From: Prolixibacteraceae bacterium
GTDB lineage: Bacteria; Bacteroidota; Bacteroidia; Bacteroidales; Prolixibacteraceae
Assembly (NCBI GenBank): GCA_003506435.1
Contig: DOAQ01000010.1
Coordinates: forward strand, 117,028-181,027
Reading direction: 5' to 3'
DNA length: 64,000 bases
Under the pieces are notes generated by a model. It was not told the DNA's origin. It searched no databases and saw only the letters and a list, made by a program, of their open reading frames with translations. Of this stretch, positions 34,552 through 43,207 are shown in pieces (the first letter of the stretch is position 1; each line of letters opens with the position of its first letter). The translations under genes and the position numbers were made by a program.

Positions 34552-36831
34552 ATGGAAAATTTGTACCTCGTTCTTATCGTTATTTTATTCGCTCTGGCAA
34601 TCTCCGATTTAGTTGTGGGAGTTAGTAATGACGCTGTCAATTTCCTGAATTCGGCCATCGGCTCGAAAGCCGCACCCAAATGGATCATTTTTGCAGTAGC
34701 CGGTATCGGTATACTCATCGGAACCACTTTTTCAAGCGGAATGATGGAAGTAGCCCGTAAAGGAATTTTTCATCCCGATATGTTTGTCTTTTCCGAAATC
34801 ATGATTCTTTTTCTGGCGGTAATGATTACCGATGTAATCTTGCTGGATGCTTTCAACACCTTGGGCCTGCCTACTTCGACCTCTGTTTCGCTGGTATTCG
34901 AGTTGCTTGGTGCAGCAGTGGCCGTTTCGCTGGTTAAAATCAGTCATGCAGGAGATGCAATCGGGGAAATTTCAAAATATATAAACTCAGAAAAAGCGCT
35001 GGCTATCATTTCCGGCATTCTGATATCAGTAGTTATTGCTTTCACCGTCGGCACTGTTGTTCAGTATCTTGCCCGCTTATTGTTTTCATTCCGGTATGAA
35101 AAGAGCATAAACTATTTTGGCTCTGCATTTGGAGGTCTGGCCATTGCTGCCATTACCCATTTTATTTTGATAGAAGGAATGCACGGTTCAATCTTTGCCA
35201 ACATTAAACTTTCATCCGGAGAATCCCTTGAAGGTTGGGTCACAAACAATAGTTTTCTTTTGCTTGTGTTCAGTTTTATCGGTTGGACCATCGTCATGCA
35301 ATTGCTGAAATGGATTTTCAATATTGATGTGCTCAAAGTGATTGTTTTGGTCGGAACATTCGCCCTGGCAATGGCTTTTGCCGGAAACGACCTGGTCAAC
35401 TTTATCGGGGTACCACTCGCAGGCTTTAAATCATATCAGTTGTGGGTTGCCGCCGACGGAGTTTCTCCCGACAGTTTTACCATGGAAATGCTGAAAGGAA
35501 AAGTTGATACGCCGGTTTTCATGTTGCTGATTTCCGGGCTTATAATGATCATCACCCTGATCGCAAGCCGAAAAGCAAAGTCGGTGATTGCCACAACAGT
35601 CGATTTGTCGCGGCAAAACGAAGGCGATGAACGTTTTGCCTCCAGCCTGGCAGCAAGGGTGATTGTTCGGTTTGCAGTGAACGTTTCAAAAACCATACAA
35701 CGGATTTTACCAGATTCAATAAATACTGCTATTGAAAAACGCTTTGTACAGGTTCCATTAGAGACAAAAAAGAACGAAGAAAAACCGGCTTTCGACAAAA
35801 TACGGGCATCATGTAACCTTTTGGTTGCCAGCATTCTGATTTCGATGGGAACATCCCTGAAATTACCATTATCAACAACGTATGTAACGTTCATGGTGGC
35901 AATGGGTACCTCGTTGGCCGACCGGGCCTGGGGACGCGAGAGCGCTGTTTACCGAATCTCCGGCGTTTTCACCGTAATTGCAGGTTGGTTCCTCACCGCA
36001 GTGATCGCCTTTTCGGTTGCTGCAATGATCGCCTGGATTATCTCGATAAGTGGCAGCTTTATGATCTTCATTTTCATTGGCATTGCCATTTTTATGGTAA
36101 TGCGGACACAGGTTTCTTTCCGCAAAAAAAGCAAAGAGAAAAAAGAAGAAGAGGAAGAAGAAATGCAGGAGGCTTTCGCCGTTACCGAAGAAGTTCTTTC
36201 CAAATGTAAAAACCAATCGATTAACGCTATTCTCACTTCCAATCAAATTCTTAGTATTTCGCTTGAAAGTTTTTTCAAAGAAGACCGGACTCATTTAAAA
36301 GAAATTGCAGCTATCAATAAGGAATTCAATAAAAAATCGAAAAAGCTAAAAGGAAAAATCATAAACATCATCGGTAAACTACAACAGAATTCGATTGATT
36401 CGGGACATTATTACGTACAGGTTATTGATTACCGAAGAGAAATGGCACACTCTGTCAATTATCTGCTCTTACCGCTGACAGAACACCTGGAAAATAACCA
36501 TCGCCCCTTCCTGAAAGAGCAAAGTGATGAGATGTCGAAATTCCTTACTGAGGCAGATGCCTTTTTTAACTTTGCCACATATATATCGAAAGAAGAAAAA
36601 TTCGACCTAATCGAAGAATTAATTGGCAAGTGTGACGATTTGATTGAAAATTTGATCAAAATCGAGAAGAATCAGATCAAAAGAATCAAATTAAAACTGG
36701 TTAATACCCGGAATTCAATCCTCTATTTTAAAGTTATTTCTGAAACGAAAAATCTTCTTTTGCAGACCGTTAATCTGGTAAAATCGCAACGCGACTTTTT
36801 TAATAACTCACGGGGAGAAATTACGAAATAG
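34552..36831 (+). CDS. PiT-family inorganic phosphate transporter with PhoU-like tail
   Basis: A 759-residue protein starting at ATG 34552 (MENLYLVLIVILF); the in-frame TTG at 34510 lies upstream of the -7 element and is rejected. Residues 1-525 hold about 11-12 membrane helices with the two PiT signatures, VGVSNDAVNFLNSAIG and FAGNDLVNFIGVPLAG. Residues about 540-759 are charged and helical, and resemble a PhoU-type cytoplasmic domain fused to the transporter. PiT carriers are low-affinity metal-phosphate/proton symporters. The fused domain suggests local control by a PhoU-like module. It diverges from a PhoR-like gene. Confidence 0.9.
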   Translation: MENLYLVLIVILFALAISDLVVGVSNDAVNFLNSAIGSKAAPKWIIFAVAGIGILIGTTFSSGMMEVARKGIFHPDMFVFSEIMILFLAVMITDVILLDAFNTLGLPTSTSVSLVFELLGAAVAVSLVKISHAGDAIGEISKYINSEKALAIISGILISVVIAFTVGTVVQYLARLLFSFRYEKSINYFGSAFGGLAIAAITHFILIEGMHGSIFANIKLSSGESLEGWVTNNSFLLLVFSFIGWTIVMQLLKWIFNIDVLKVIVLVGTFALAMAFAGNDLVNFIGVPLAGFKSYQLWVAADGVSPDSFTMEMLKGKVDTPVFMLLISGLIMIITLIASRKAKSVIATTVDLSRQNEGDERFASSLAARVIVRFAVNVSKTIQRILPDSINTAIEKRFVQVPLETKKNEEKPAFDKIRASCNLLVASILISMGTSLKLPLSTTYVTFMVAMGTSLADRAWGRESAVYRISGVFTVIAGWFLTAVIAFSVAAMIAWIISISGSFMIFIFIGIAIFMVMRTQVSFRKKSKEKKEEEEEEMQEAFAVTEEVLSKCKNQSINAILTSNQILSISLESFFKEDRTHLKEIAAINKEFNKKSKKLKGKIINIIGKLQQNSIDSGHYYVQVIDYRREMAHSVNYLLLPLTEHLENNHRPFLKEQSDEMSKFLTEADAFFNFATYISKEEKFDLIEELIGKCDDLIENLIKIEKNQIKRIKLKLVNTRNSILYFKVISETKNLLLQTVNLVKSQRDFFNNSRGEITK

Positions 36832-36853
36832 GTACAAATAGTTATTGTTCTGT

Positions 36854-36980
36854 AAGGACTGCAAGAAAAAATCAATATCCAGTTTATTCTGAACTTGTTT
36901 CAGAATCTCAGGAAAAAGAAACCCTGACACAAGCCAGGGAGACGAGTCCAGAGAATATGATTTTTTTTTGCAGTCCTTTT
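36854..36980 (+). terminator. large structured element / terminator after the PiT gene
   Basis: A 21-bp outer stem (36854-36874 with 36958-36978, one G-U pair) encloses a perfect hairpin (ATTCTGAA with TTCAGAAT, 36886-36906) and a second (CCCTG with CAGGG, 36922-36939). T runs follow. It fills most of the 306-bp gap before the porin gene. It acts at least as a terminator; a stable small RNA is possible. Confidence 0.65.
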
Positions 36981-37039
36981 TTTGTTTTTTTATAACGACA
37001 ACACAGAACACGATTTTGTGGAGGTCTTTTATTTTGTAA

Positions 37040-37096
37040 TTTAATCGTTTTGTAATATTTTTTTAATCCGGATGTAATGAATATGCCGCACTTTTG
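37040..37096 (+). promoter_or_regulatory. Pho box and -7 element of the porin-pst operon
   Basis: TTTAAT (37040), TGTAAT (37051), TTTAAT (37062) and TGTAAT (37073) sit at an exact 11-bp pitch. A 10-nt gap and CACTTTTG (37089-37096, one mismatch to TAnnTTTG) follow. There is no -33 TTTG, as expected for an activator-dependent promoter. The same layout occurs at 45487-45543 and 50709-50765. Confidence 0.8.
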
Positions 37097-37137
37097 CCGG
37101 TGATTTTATATCAGGATGCAACATCAATCTTAAGTAT

Positions 37138-38124
37138 ATGAACAAATTTTACCTGTTCTTAATGGCCTTGTTGTTGACAGCAATGAACAGTTTTTCGCAA
37201 GAAAAACCGGAAGAGTTTAAACCGTACGGGAAGCCCTTTATGAAAATTTATTCCAATTACCATTCAACATTTTCAGACGGGGAAACAGAGAAAGCTTTCG
37301 AGTTGACCCGGGTTTATCTCGGTTACGAATATTTTTTCAGCAAAAATTTCTCAGGAAAGGTAAATTTTGACGTGGGAGACCCCGAAACCGGGAAGCACCA
37401 GATGGCCGCGTTTGTAAAAAACGCCGAATTGGAATACAATACCAACAACTTTACCGTCCATTTCGGATTAATTACAACCACCCAGTTTAAAGTTCAGGAA
37501 GACTTTTGGGGCTACCGTTATCTACTGAAATCATTTCAGGATGAATACAAATTGGCCCCAAGCGCCGACCTTGGTGTGTGTGTTTCATACCGGGTTGCCG
37601 ACTGGGTAAATGCCGATTTTGCTGTTTACAACGGCGAAGGATACAAAAAACTCGAATCGGACAATATTTTTAAAAATACCGTCGGCATCACGCTCCTTCC
37701 TGCTGAAGGCTTTACTGTACGCGGACTGTACGATTGGATGGGCGACAACGTGTACCAGCAGTCGTGGATCGGGTTTGCCGGTTATTCGGCAAAAAGATTC
37801 AGCATCGCCGCAGAATATAACTACCAGAAAAATCAAAATATGACGGAAGGACATGATTGGTATGGCCCTTCGTTTTATGCCACTTGTTTTGCTTCGAAAA
37901 AGATCAAACTATTTGCCCGCTTCGACGAGCTTTCATCAAAAAAACCGGAAGGAGCAACCAATGGGTGGAACCTTGCAAACGACGGACAATTGTTCATTTT
38001 TGGAATGGAATATGCCCCGGTAAGAGGCGTTAATCTGGCGCCAAATTTTCAGGGTTGGAACCCGGCAGACAACAACATGCCTTACCGTTCAACAGTTTTT
38101 CTCAGTTGTGAAATAAAATTTTAG
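37138..38124 (+). CDS. outer-membrane porin of the pst operon (phosphate-selective type)
   Basis: A 328-residue protein with a signal peptide (MNKFYLFLMALLLTAMNSFSQ). It is followed by amphipathic beta strands of about 16 segments and a C-terminal FLSCEIKF strand. This is the layout of OprO/OprP-like porins. It begins the pst operon, 22 bp upstream of pstS, behind a strong Pho box. It is therefore probably the outer-membrane phosphate or polyphosphate channel that feeds PstS. The binding residues of OprP cannot be aligned by eye, so specificity is inferred from context. Confidence 0.82.
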   Translation: MNKFYLFLMALLLTAMNSFSQEKPEEFKPYGKPFMKIYSNYHSTFSDGETEKAFELTRVYLGYEYFFSKNFSGKVNFDVGDPETGKHQMAAFVKNAELEYNTNNFTVHFGLITTTQFKVQEDFWGYRYLLKSFQDEYKLAPSADLGVCVSYRVADWVNADFAVYNGEGYKKLESDNIFKNTVGITLLPAEGFTVRGLYDWMGDNVYQQSWIGFAGYSAKRFSIAAEYNYQKNQNMTEGHDWYGPSFYATCFASKKIKLFARFDELSSKKPEGATNGWNLANDGQLFIFGMEYAPVRGVNLAPNFQGWNPADNNMPYRSTVFLSCEIKF

Positions 38125-38146
38125 AAACAATTAAAAACAGAAGTCA

Positions 38147-39217
38147 ATGAGAACAATAATCACATTTGTACTGGCGCTGGCGCTTTTAAATTCGTGCCAG
38201 AACACCGGTAAAAAGAAAACAGAAGACGGCAAAGAAAAATCATCGGTAGCGTTAACCGCCGCCGGGGCAACTTTCCCGATGCCGTTTTATAATATGGTAT
38301 TTAAAAATTACACCAACGAAACGGGAGTACAATTAACGTATGGTGGAATCGGATCGGGCGGGGGTATCCGCAGTTTAACCGATAAAGTAGTTGATTTTGG
38401 CGCAACCGACGCTTATTTAGAAGATGATAAACTGGCCGAAATGCCTGCCGAAATACTTCACATTCCAACGTGTCTGGGAGCCGTGGTGATCGCATATAAT
38501 TTGCCGGGAATCGATGAATTAAAATTATCGAATGATCTTCTGTTAGGAATTTTCATGGGTGAAATCACCAAATGGAACGACGCTGCAATTCAGTCCAATA
38601 ATCCGGGAGTGAGTTTTCCGGATTTGGCGATCACTTTTATTCATCGGTCGGATGGCAGCGGAACAACTCATATTTTCAGCGATTATATGAGCAAAATAAG
38701 TGAAAAATGGGCTGCTCAGATCGGAACAGGCAAATCGTTGAACTGGCCGGTCGGAATGGGGGCAAAAGGAAACCCCGGTGTAGCAGGAACTATCCAGCAA
38801 ACCACAGGTTCAATCGGGTATATTGGTTCAGAATATGCTTTTGCACAGAAGATTCAGACGGCGAAAATTCAGAACAGTTCCGGAGCTTACGTTTTACCAA
38901 GCATCGAATCGGTTAGCGCTGCGGCGCAAGGCGAAATACCTGCCGACACCCGCGTAATGCTGACCAACTCGTCCGATCCGGCGGCCTATCCGATCAGCGG
39001 ATTTACCTGGATTATTTTTTACAAGGAACAGGCCTATAACGACCGTTCTCTGGAACAGGCCGAAGGAACATTAAAATTCCTCGACTGGCTGATCAGCGAA
39101 AAAGCACAGACCGAAGCATCGAAAGTAAATTATTCACCACTTCCGGCAAAAGCCGTGAGCTTGTCAAAAGAAATACTCCGGACGGCAACCTATAACGGAA
39201 AGCCGGTCTTAAAATAA
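38147..39217 (+). CDS. pstS: phosphate ABC transporter substrate-binding lipoprotein
   Basis: A 356-residue PstS. A lipoprotein signal with ALLNSC (Cys near residue 17) anchors it in the membrane. Phosphate-binding segments are GATFPMPFY, TYGGIGSGGGI, DFGATDAYL, HRSDGSGTTHIFSDY and GAKGNPGVAGT, all typical of the PstS fold. It delivers phosphate to the PstCA channel. The gene starts 22 bp after the porin gene and 17 bp precede pstC, in one Pho-box-controlled operon. Confidence 0.96.
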   Translation: MRTIITFVLALALLNSCQNTGKKKTEDGKEKSSVALTAAGATFPMPFYNMVFKNYTNETGVQLTYGGIGSGGGIRSLTDKVVDFGATDAYLEDDKLAEMPAEILHIPTCLGAVVIAYNLPGIDELKLSNDLLLGIFMGEITKWNDAAIQSNNPGVSFPDLAITFIHRSDGSGTTHIFSDYMSKISEKWAAQIGTGKSLNWPVGMGAKGNPGVAGTIQQTTGSIGYIGSEYAFAQKIQTAKIQNSSGAYVLPSIESVSAAAQGEIPADTRVMLTNSSDPAAYPISGFTWIIFYKEQAYNDRSLEQAEGTLKFLDWLISEKAQTEASKVNYSPLPAKAVSLSKEILRTATYNGKPVLK

Positions 39218-39234
39218 TCTGACAACACCATTCA

Positions 39235-40086
39235 ATGAACAGTGATAAGATAACACGAATTGTACTTTATTCATTTTCTTTCCTGATCATATTGGTAGCG
39301 GGAGGTATGGTTTTTTCGCTGGTCGGAGGAGCTATACCTGCCATTAAAACGTTCGGCTTACAGTTTATCTGGTCCAATGTATGGGACCCGACTGAGGGAA
39401 GTGAAAACTACGGCGCTTTGCCTTTCATTGCAGGCACTTTAATCACTTCCTTCGTTGCATTAATTCTTTGTTTGCCACTTTCGCTGGCAACTTCCCTTTT
39501 TCTGGGCGAATATTTCAGAAATACACGCATCGCGCGGATTATCGGCCTGATGGTCGATTTGCTGGCGGGCATTCCGTCGATTGTTTACGGATTATGGGGG
39601 TTTTATGTGCTTCGCCCGTTTCTGATTGACATGGGTTTCGAAAATCAGGGTTTCGGTGTTTTTACTTCCAGCCTGATTCTGGCAATCATGATCATCCCGT
39701 ATGCAACTTCGCTCGGAAATGAAATTATCAGCATGGTGCCGAACGATTTAAAGGAAGCCGCCTATTCGATGGGGGCAACCCGTATGGAAGTGATTTCAAC
39801 GGTCATCCTGCCAACGGCCCGTTCGGGCATTTTTGCCGGATATATCCTCGCTTTCGGACGCGCACTGGGCGAAACCATGGCCGTGACCATGCTAATCGGC
39901 AATTCGAACCGGGTTCCCGACAGCTTTTTCGGAACCGGAAACACCATGGCCAGTGTAATTGCCAACCAGTTTGGCGAGGCCGACGGGTTAAAATTAAGTT
40001 CGCTGATTGTAATCGGCCTGCTTTTGTTCCTGATTACCGGTATTGTGAACGGAATCGGGAAACTGATCATCAAAAAAATGGGATGA
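39235..40086 (+). CDS. pstC: phosphate ABC transporter permease PstC
   Basis: A 283-residue inner-membrane permease with six hydrophobic helices. It has the EAA-type loop LKEAAYSMGATRMEVISTVILPTA that contacts the ATPase, and the family segment GIPSIVYGLWGFYVL. It forms the PstC half of the high-affinity phosphate channel. The gene lies between pstS and pstA, 1 bp before pstA, so translation is probably coupled. Confidence 0.96.
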   Translation: MNSDKITRIVLYSFSFLIILVAGGMVFSLVGGAIPAIKTFGLQFIWSNVWDPTEGSENYGALPFIAGTLITSFVALILCLPLSLATSLFLGEYFRNTRIARIIGLMVDLLAGIPSIVYGLWGFYVLRPFLIDMGFENQGFGVFTSSLILAIMIIPYATSLGNEIISMVPNDLKEAAYSMGATRMEVISTVILPTARSGIFAGYILAFGRALGETMAVTMLIGNSNRVPDSFFGTGNTMASVIANQFGEADGLKLSSLIVIGLLLFLITGIVNGIGKLIIKKMG

Positions 40087-40087
40087 T

Positions 40088-40966
40088 ATGAACGCACTGC
40101 ACCAAATAGATACTTCGAAACGCCGGTTGCTGAAGGACCGTATTTTTTACTGGCTGGTCATCGCCATGGCGGGGCTGACAATTTCTCCCATTGTGCTCAT
40201 TATTTCGAAACTGATCGCCAAAGGATACAAACAAATAAGTTTTGAATTCATCATCCGGAATACACCCGACACCTACGAAGCAATGACGGCAATCAGCAAC
40301 AACGAACTGATTCCGGGGGGAATTGCCAACGGCATTACCGGCACCCTGCTAATGGTTGTTTTGGCCGCCATTATTGCTATTCCGGTAGGAATTATTACGG
40401 GCATTTATCTGTACGAAAATCAGGGAAAAAGGCTTGCCAACCTGACCCGGAATATTTCGGATATTATCCAGGGAGTTCCGTCCATTGTGCTGGGTTTGAT
40501 TGCCTATTTGTGGATCGTGAAAAATGTTACCAACGGCTACTCAGCGCTGGCAGGCAGTGTTTCCTTGTCGATCATGATGTTGCCAATGATTATCCGTTCA
40601 ACCGAAGAAACCCTGAAAATGATCCCTCAAACCCTGAAAGAAGCCGGGCTTGCATTGGGTGTACCGTATTACAAAGTCATCCTGAAGATATTGGTTCCAA
40701 CGGGTTTCAGCGGTTTACTGACCGGCATTTTGCTGGCTATTTCGAGAGTGATGGGCGAAACAGCGCCACTGATGCTTACTGCGTTAGGAAGTTCGGTGAT
40801 CAATTTAAATATTTCTGAACCAACCAGCGCCATCCCGCTTCTGATCTGGGAATTCTACAACGATCCCAACATGGTTGACCTGATCTGGAGTTCGTCGCTG
40901 CTACTAATGGGAATTGTGTTGCTGCTGAATATCGTGTCGAAACAGATTGCGGCCAAACGAAAATAA
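40088..40966 (+). CDS. pstA: phosphate ABC transporter permease PstA
   Basis: A 292-residue inner-membrane permease with six hydrophobic helices. It has the family segment QGVPSIVLGLIAYLW and the EAA loop LKEAGLALGVPYYKVILKILVP. It pairs with PstC to form the phosphate channel. The ATG at 40088 lies 1 bp after the pstC stop, and 8 bp separate it from pstB. Confidence 0.96.
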   Translation: MNALHQIDTSKRRLLKDRIFYWLVIAMAGLTISPIVLIISKLIAKGYKQISFEFIIRNTPDTYEAMTAISNNELIPGGIANGITGTLLMVVLAAIIAIPVGIITGIYLYENQGKRLANLTRNISDIIQGVPSIVLGLIAYLWIVKNVTNGYSALAGSVSLSIMMLPMIIRSTEETLKMIPQTLKEAGLALGVPYYKVILKILVPTGFSGLLTGILLAISRVMGETAPLMLTALGSSVINLNISEPTSAIPLLIWEFYNDPNMVDLIWSSSLLLMGIVLLLNIVSKQIAAKRK

Positions 40967-40974
40967 TCCTGAAA

Positions 40975-41760
40975 ATGAGTGAAAAAAACATCATAAAAAT
41001 AAAAGATCCGATTTTGTCGATCCAAAATTTATCGGTGGCATACGACAAAAATAATTATGCGGTGAAAGACGTGTCAGTTGAGGTAAAAAAGAACACGGTA
41101 ACAGCTATCATGGGCCCTTCGGGTTGCGGTAAAAGTACCCTTCTGCGCGCGCTGAACCGGATGCACGAATTATACGAAAATATTGAAACCAAAGGCACGG
41201 TTCTGCTGAACGGGCAGGATATTTACAAATTGCCGACCATCCGGGTGCGACGGATGACCGGAATGGTTTTCCAACGCCCCAACCCCTTCCCTACCATGAG
41301 CATTTACGACAATGTGATTGCCGGGTACAAACTAAATGGCATTCGTCTGAAAAAAAGCGAAAAAGACGAAATCGTCGAACGTTCGCTCCGCGATGTGGTG
41401 CTCTGGGAAGAAGTGAAAGATTCGCTTTTCAAAAAAGGGACTTTCCTCTCAGGCGGACAGCAACAGCGGCTTTGCATTGCCCGGGCTCTTGCTTTTGGTC
41501 CCGAAGTGATCCTGCTTGACGAACCCACCTCGGCGCTCGACCCGGTGGCAACATCGAAAGTGGAAGACCTGCTGACCAAACTGAAGGAAAACTACACTAT
41601 CATTCTGGTGACCCACAATATGGCACAGGCTGCACGAATCTCCGACTACTCGTTGTTTATGTACCTGGGTGAACTGGTTGAATACGACAAAACAAAGAAC
41701 ATGTTCACCAATCCCCAGGATAAACGGACTGAGGAATACTTAACAGGAAAATTTGGTTAA
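40975..41760 (+). CDS. pstB: phosphate ABC transporter ATP-binding protein
   Basis: A 261-residue ATPase that powers phosphate import. The Walker A motif is GPSGCGKST near residue 47, the signature is LSGGQQQRL and the Walker B is VILLDEPTSALDP. The H loop is in LVTHNMAQA. The length is normal for PstB. It is also the contact point for PhoU and the PhoR-type kinase in the Pho signalling complex. Confidence 0.97.
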   Translation: MSEKNIIKIKDPILSIQNLSVAYDKNNYAVKDVSVEVKKNTVTAIMGPSGCGKSTLLRALNRMHELYENIETKGTVLLNGQDIYKLPTIRVRRMTGMVFQRPNPFPTMSIYDNVIAGYKLNGIRLKKSEKDEIVERSLRDVVLWEEVKDSLFKKGTFLSGGQQQRLCIARALAFGPEVILLDEPTSALDPVATSKVEDLLTKLKENYTIILVTHNMAQAARISDYSLFMYLGELVEYDKTKNMFTNPQDKRTEEYLTGKFG

Positions 41761-41780
41761 TTTTATAGAAAGGAAACACG

Positions 41781-42470
41781 ATGACCATCAAGAAAGACGA
41801 TGCAATAAATACCATCATGGCCGAATTTGAAGAATTGGCCAACCTGGTACTTTTTCAGCTCGATTATCTCGAAACCCAAATGCTGTCGGGGCAACTAACA
41901 GTTCCTCCGGAACTATTGGATCAGGTTGAAAAAAACGAAAAACACCTAGACCGGCAGGAAGTAAAACTGAGCGACAGGATCGTGAATACCATTGTTCTCT
42001 ACCAACCGGTAGCTTCCGAAATACGCAAAATTATTGCCTGTTACCGCATGGTGATCAGCCTCGAACGGATTGGCGACCACGTGGTAAGTATTTTTCATTT
42101 CATGGAAAGCATCAAAAGCAAAGCCGTTTATGAGGAGTTGTCGGATGTAATTTCGAACATGCTCATGCTCAGTATCAGCATGGTAAAGAATTCGCTGATC
42201 GCTTTCACCAACCAGGACAAAGAACTGGCAATATGGACCATTAAAAATGAATCGGTGGCCAATGAAATGAACCACAAAATGCTGAAAAAGGCAATAGGTA
42301 AAGGCAAGTTCGGGGAAGAAAAGAAAAGTGTTTTGCTTAGTTTTATTACCATAAAAGAGATGGTATCGAACATTGAACGAATTGCCGACCACGCAGCCAA
42401 CATTGCCGAAGCAGCCATTTATTCGTTTGAAGGAAAAGACATCAGGCACCACCGGAATGAAGAAGACTGA
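41781..42470 (+). CDS. phoU: phosphate signalling regulator PhoU
   Basis: A 229-residue all-helical protein with two three-helix bundles. Each carries the metal-binding motif: ERIGDHVVSI in the first, ERIADHAANIAE in the second. PhoU links PstB to the PhoR-type kinase and keeps the regulon off when phosphate is abundant. It is located after pstB (20 bp) and before a PhoB-like regulator (24 bp), as expected for a self-regulated operon. Confidence 0.95.
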   Translation: MTIKKDDAINTIMAEFEELANLVLFQLDYLETQMLSGQLTVPPELLDQVEKNEKHLDRQEVKLSDRIVNTIVLYQPVASEIRKIIACYRMVISLERIGDHVVSIFHFMESIKSKAVYEELSDVISNMLMLSISMVKNSLIAFTNQDKELAIWTIKNESVANEMNHKMLKKAIGKGKFGEEKKSVLLSFITIKEMVSNIERIADHAANIAEAAIYSFEGKDIRHHRNEED

Positions 42471-42494
42471 TAAAAACGAGAAGGAGAAACAGGA

Positions 42495-43175
42495 ATGAAG
42501 GAGAAATATAACATACTGATTGTTGACGACGAAAAGGATTTATGTGAAATCCTTCAGTTTAACCTGATGAGCGAGGGTTTTGACATTGACGTTGCCCATT
42601 CGGGCGAAGAGGCATTAAAGAAACCACTTTCCGGCTTCGACCTGATCCTGCTCGATGTAATGATGAGCGGAGCTTCCGGCTACCGTGTTGCCGACAAAAT
42701 CAGGCGCGAACTGCAACTGAATACCCCCATCATTTTTCTGACTGCCAAAACCGGGGAAAACGATATGCTGACAGGCTTCAATGTAGGCGGCGACGATTAT
42801 ATTTCAAAACCGTTTTCAATCAAGGAAGTCGTGGCCCGCATCAAAGCCGTATTGAAACGCGGAAGGAACGAGTCGGTCCAGACCAACCTGATACGAATTG
42901 ACGACCTGAGCATTGACCTGGAACGCAAAACACTCAAAATTTACGATGAACCTATCAACCTCACCCGCAAAGAATTTGAAATACTCGCCCTGCTGATTGC
43001 CAACCGCGGAAAATATATCGAACGCGAAGAAATTCTCAACCGGGCGTGGAGTGACGACGTAATTGTAACCGAACGCAACGTGGACGTAAACATCGCCCGG
43101 CTGAGAAAAAAAATCGGCGAGTACGGCGATATGATAAAAGGAAAATCGGGATACGGTTACAGTTTTGAAATATAG
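42495..43175 (+). CDS. PhoB-like response regulator (second pair)
   Basis: A 226-residue OmpR/PhoB-type regulator. The receiver has VDDEKD, D54 in LILLDVMMSG, and K in ISKPFS. The winged helix has TRKEFEILALLIANRG and RNVDVNIARLRKKI. It is encoded 24 bp after phoU and 32 bp before its kinase, so it is produced from the Pho-box promoter. It is the best candidate to bind the 11-bp hexamer arrays, because its operon is preceded by one. Confidence 0.92.
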   Translation: MKEKYNILIVDDEKDLCEILQFNLMSEGFDIDVAHSGEEALKKPLSGFDLILLDVMMSGASGYRVADKIRRELQLNTPIIFLTAKTGENDMLTGFNVGGDDYISKPFSIKEVVARIKAVLKRGRNESVQTNLIRIDDLSIDLERKTLKIYDEPINLTRKEFEILALLIANRGKYIEREEILNRAWSDDVIVTERNVDVNIARLRKKIGEYGDMIKGKSGYGYSFEI

Positions 43176-43207
43176 AAGTCAACAGGAACAATCTAAAATA
43201 TACGATC

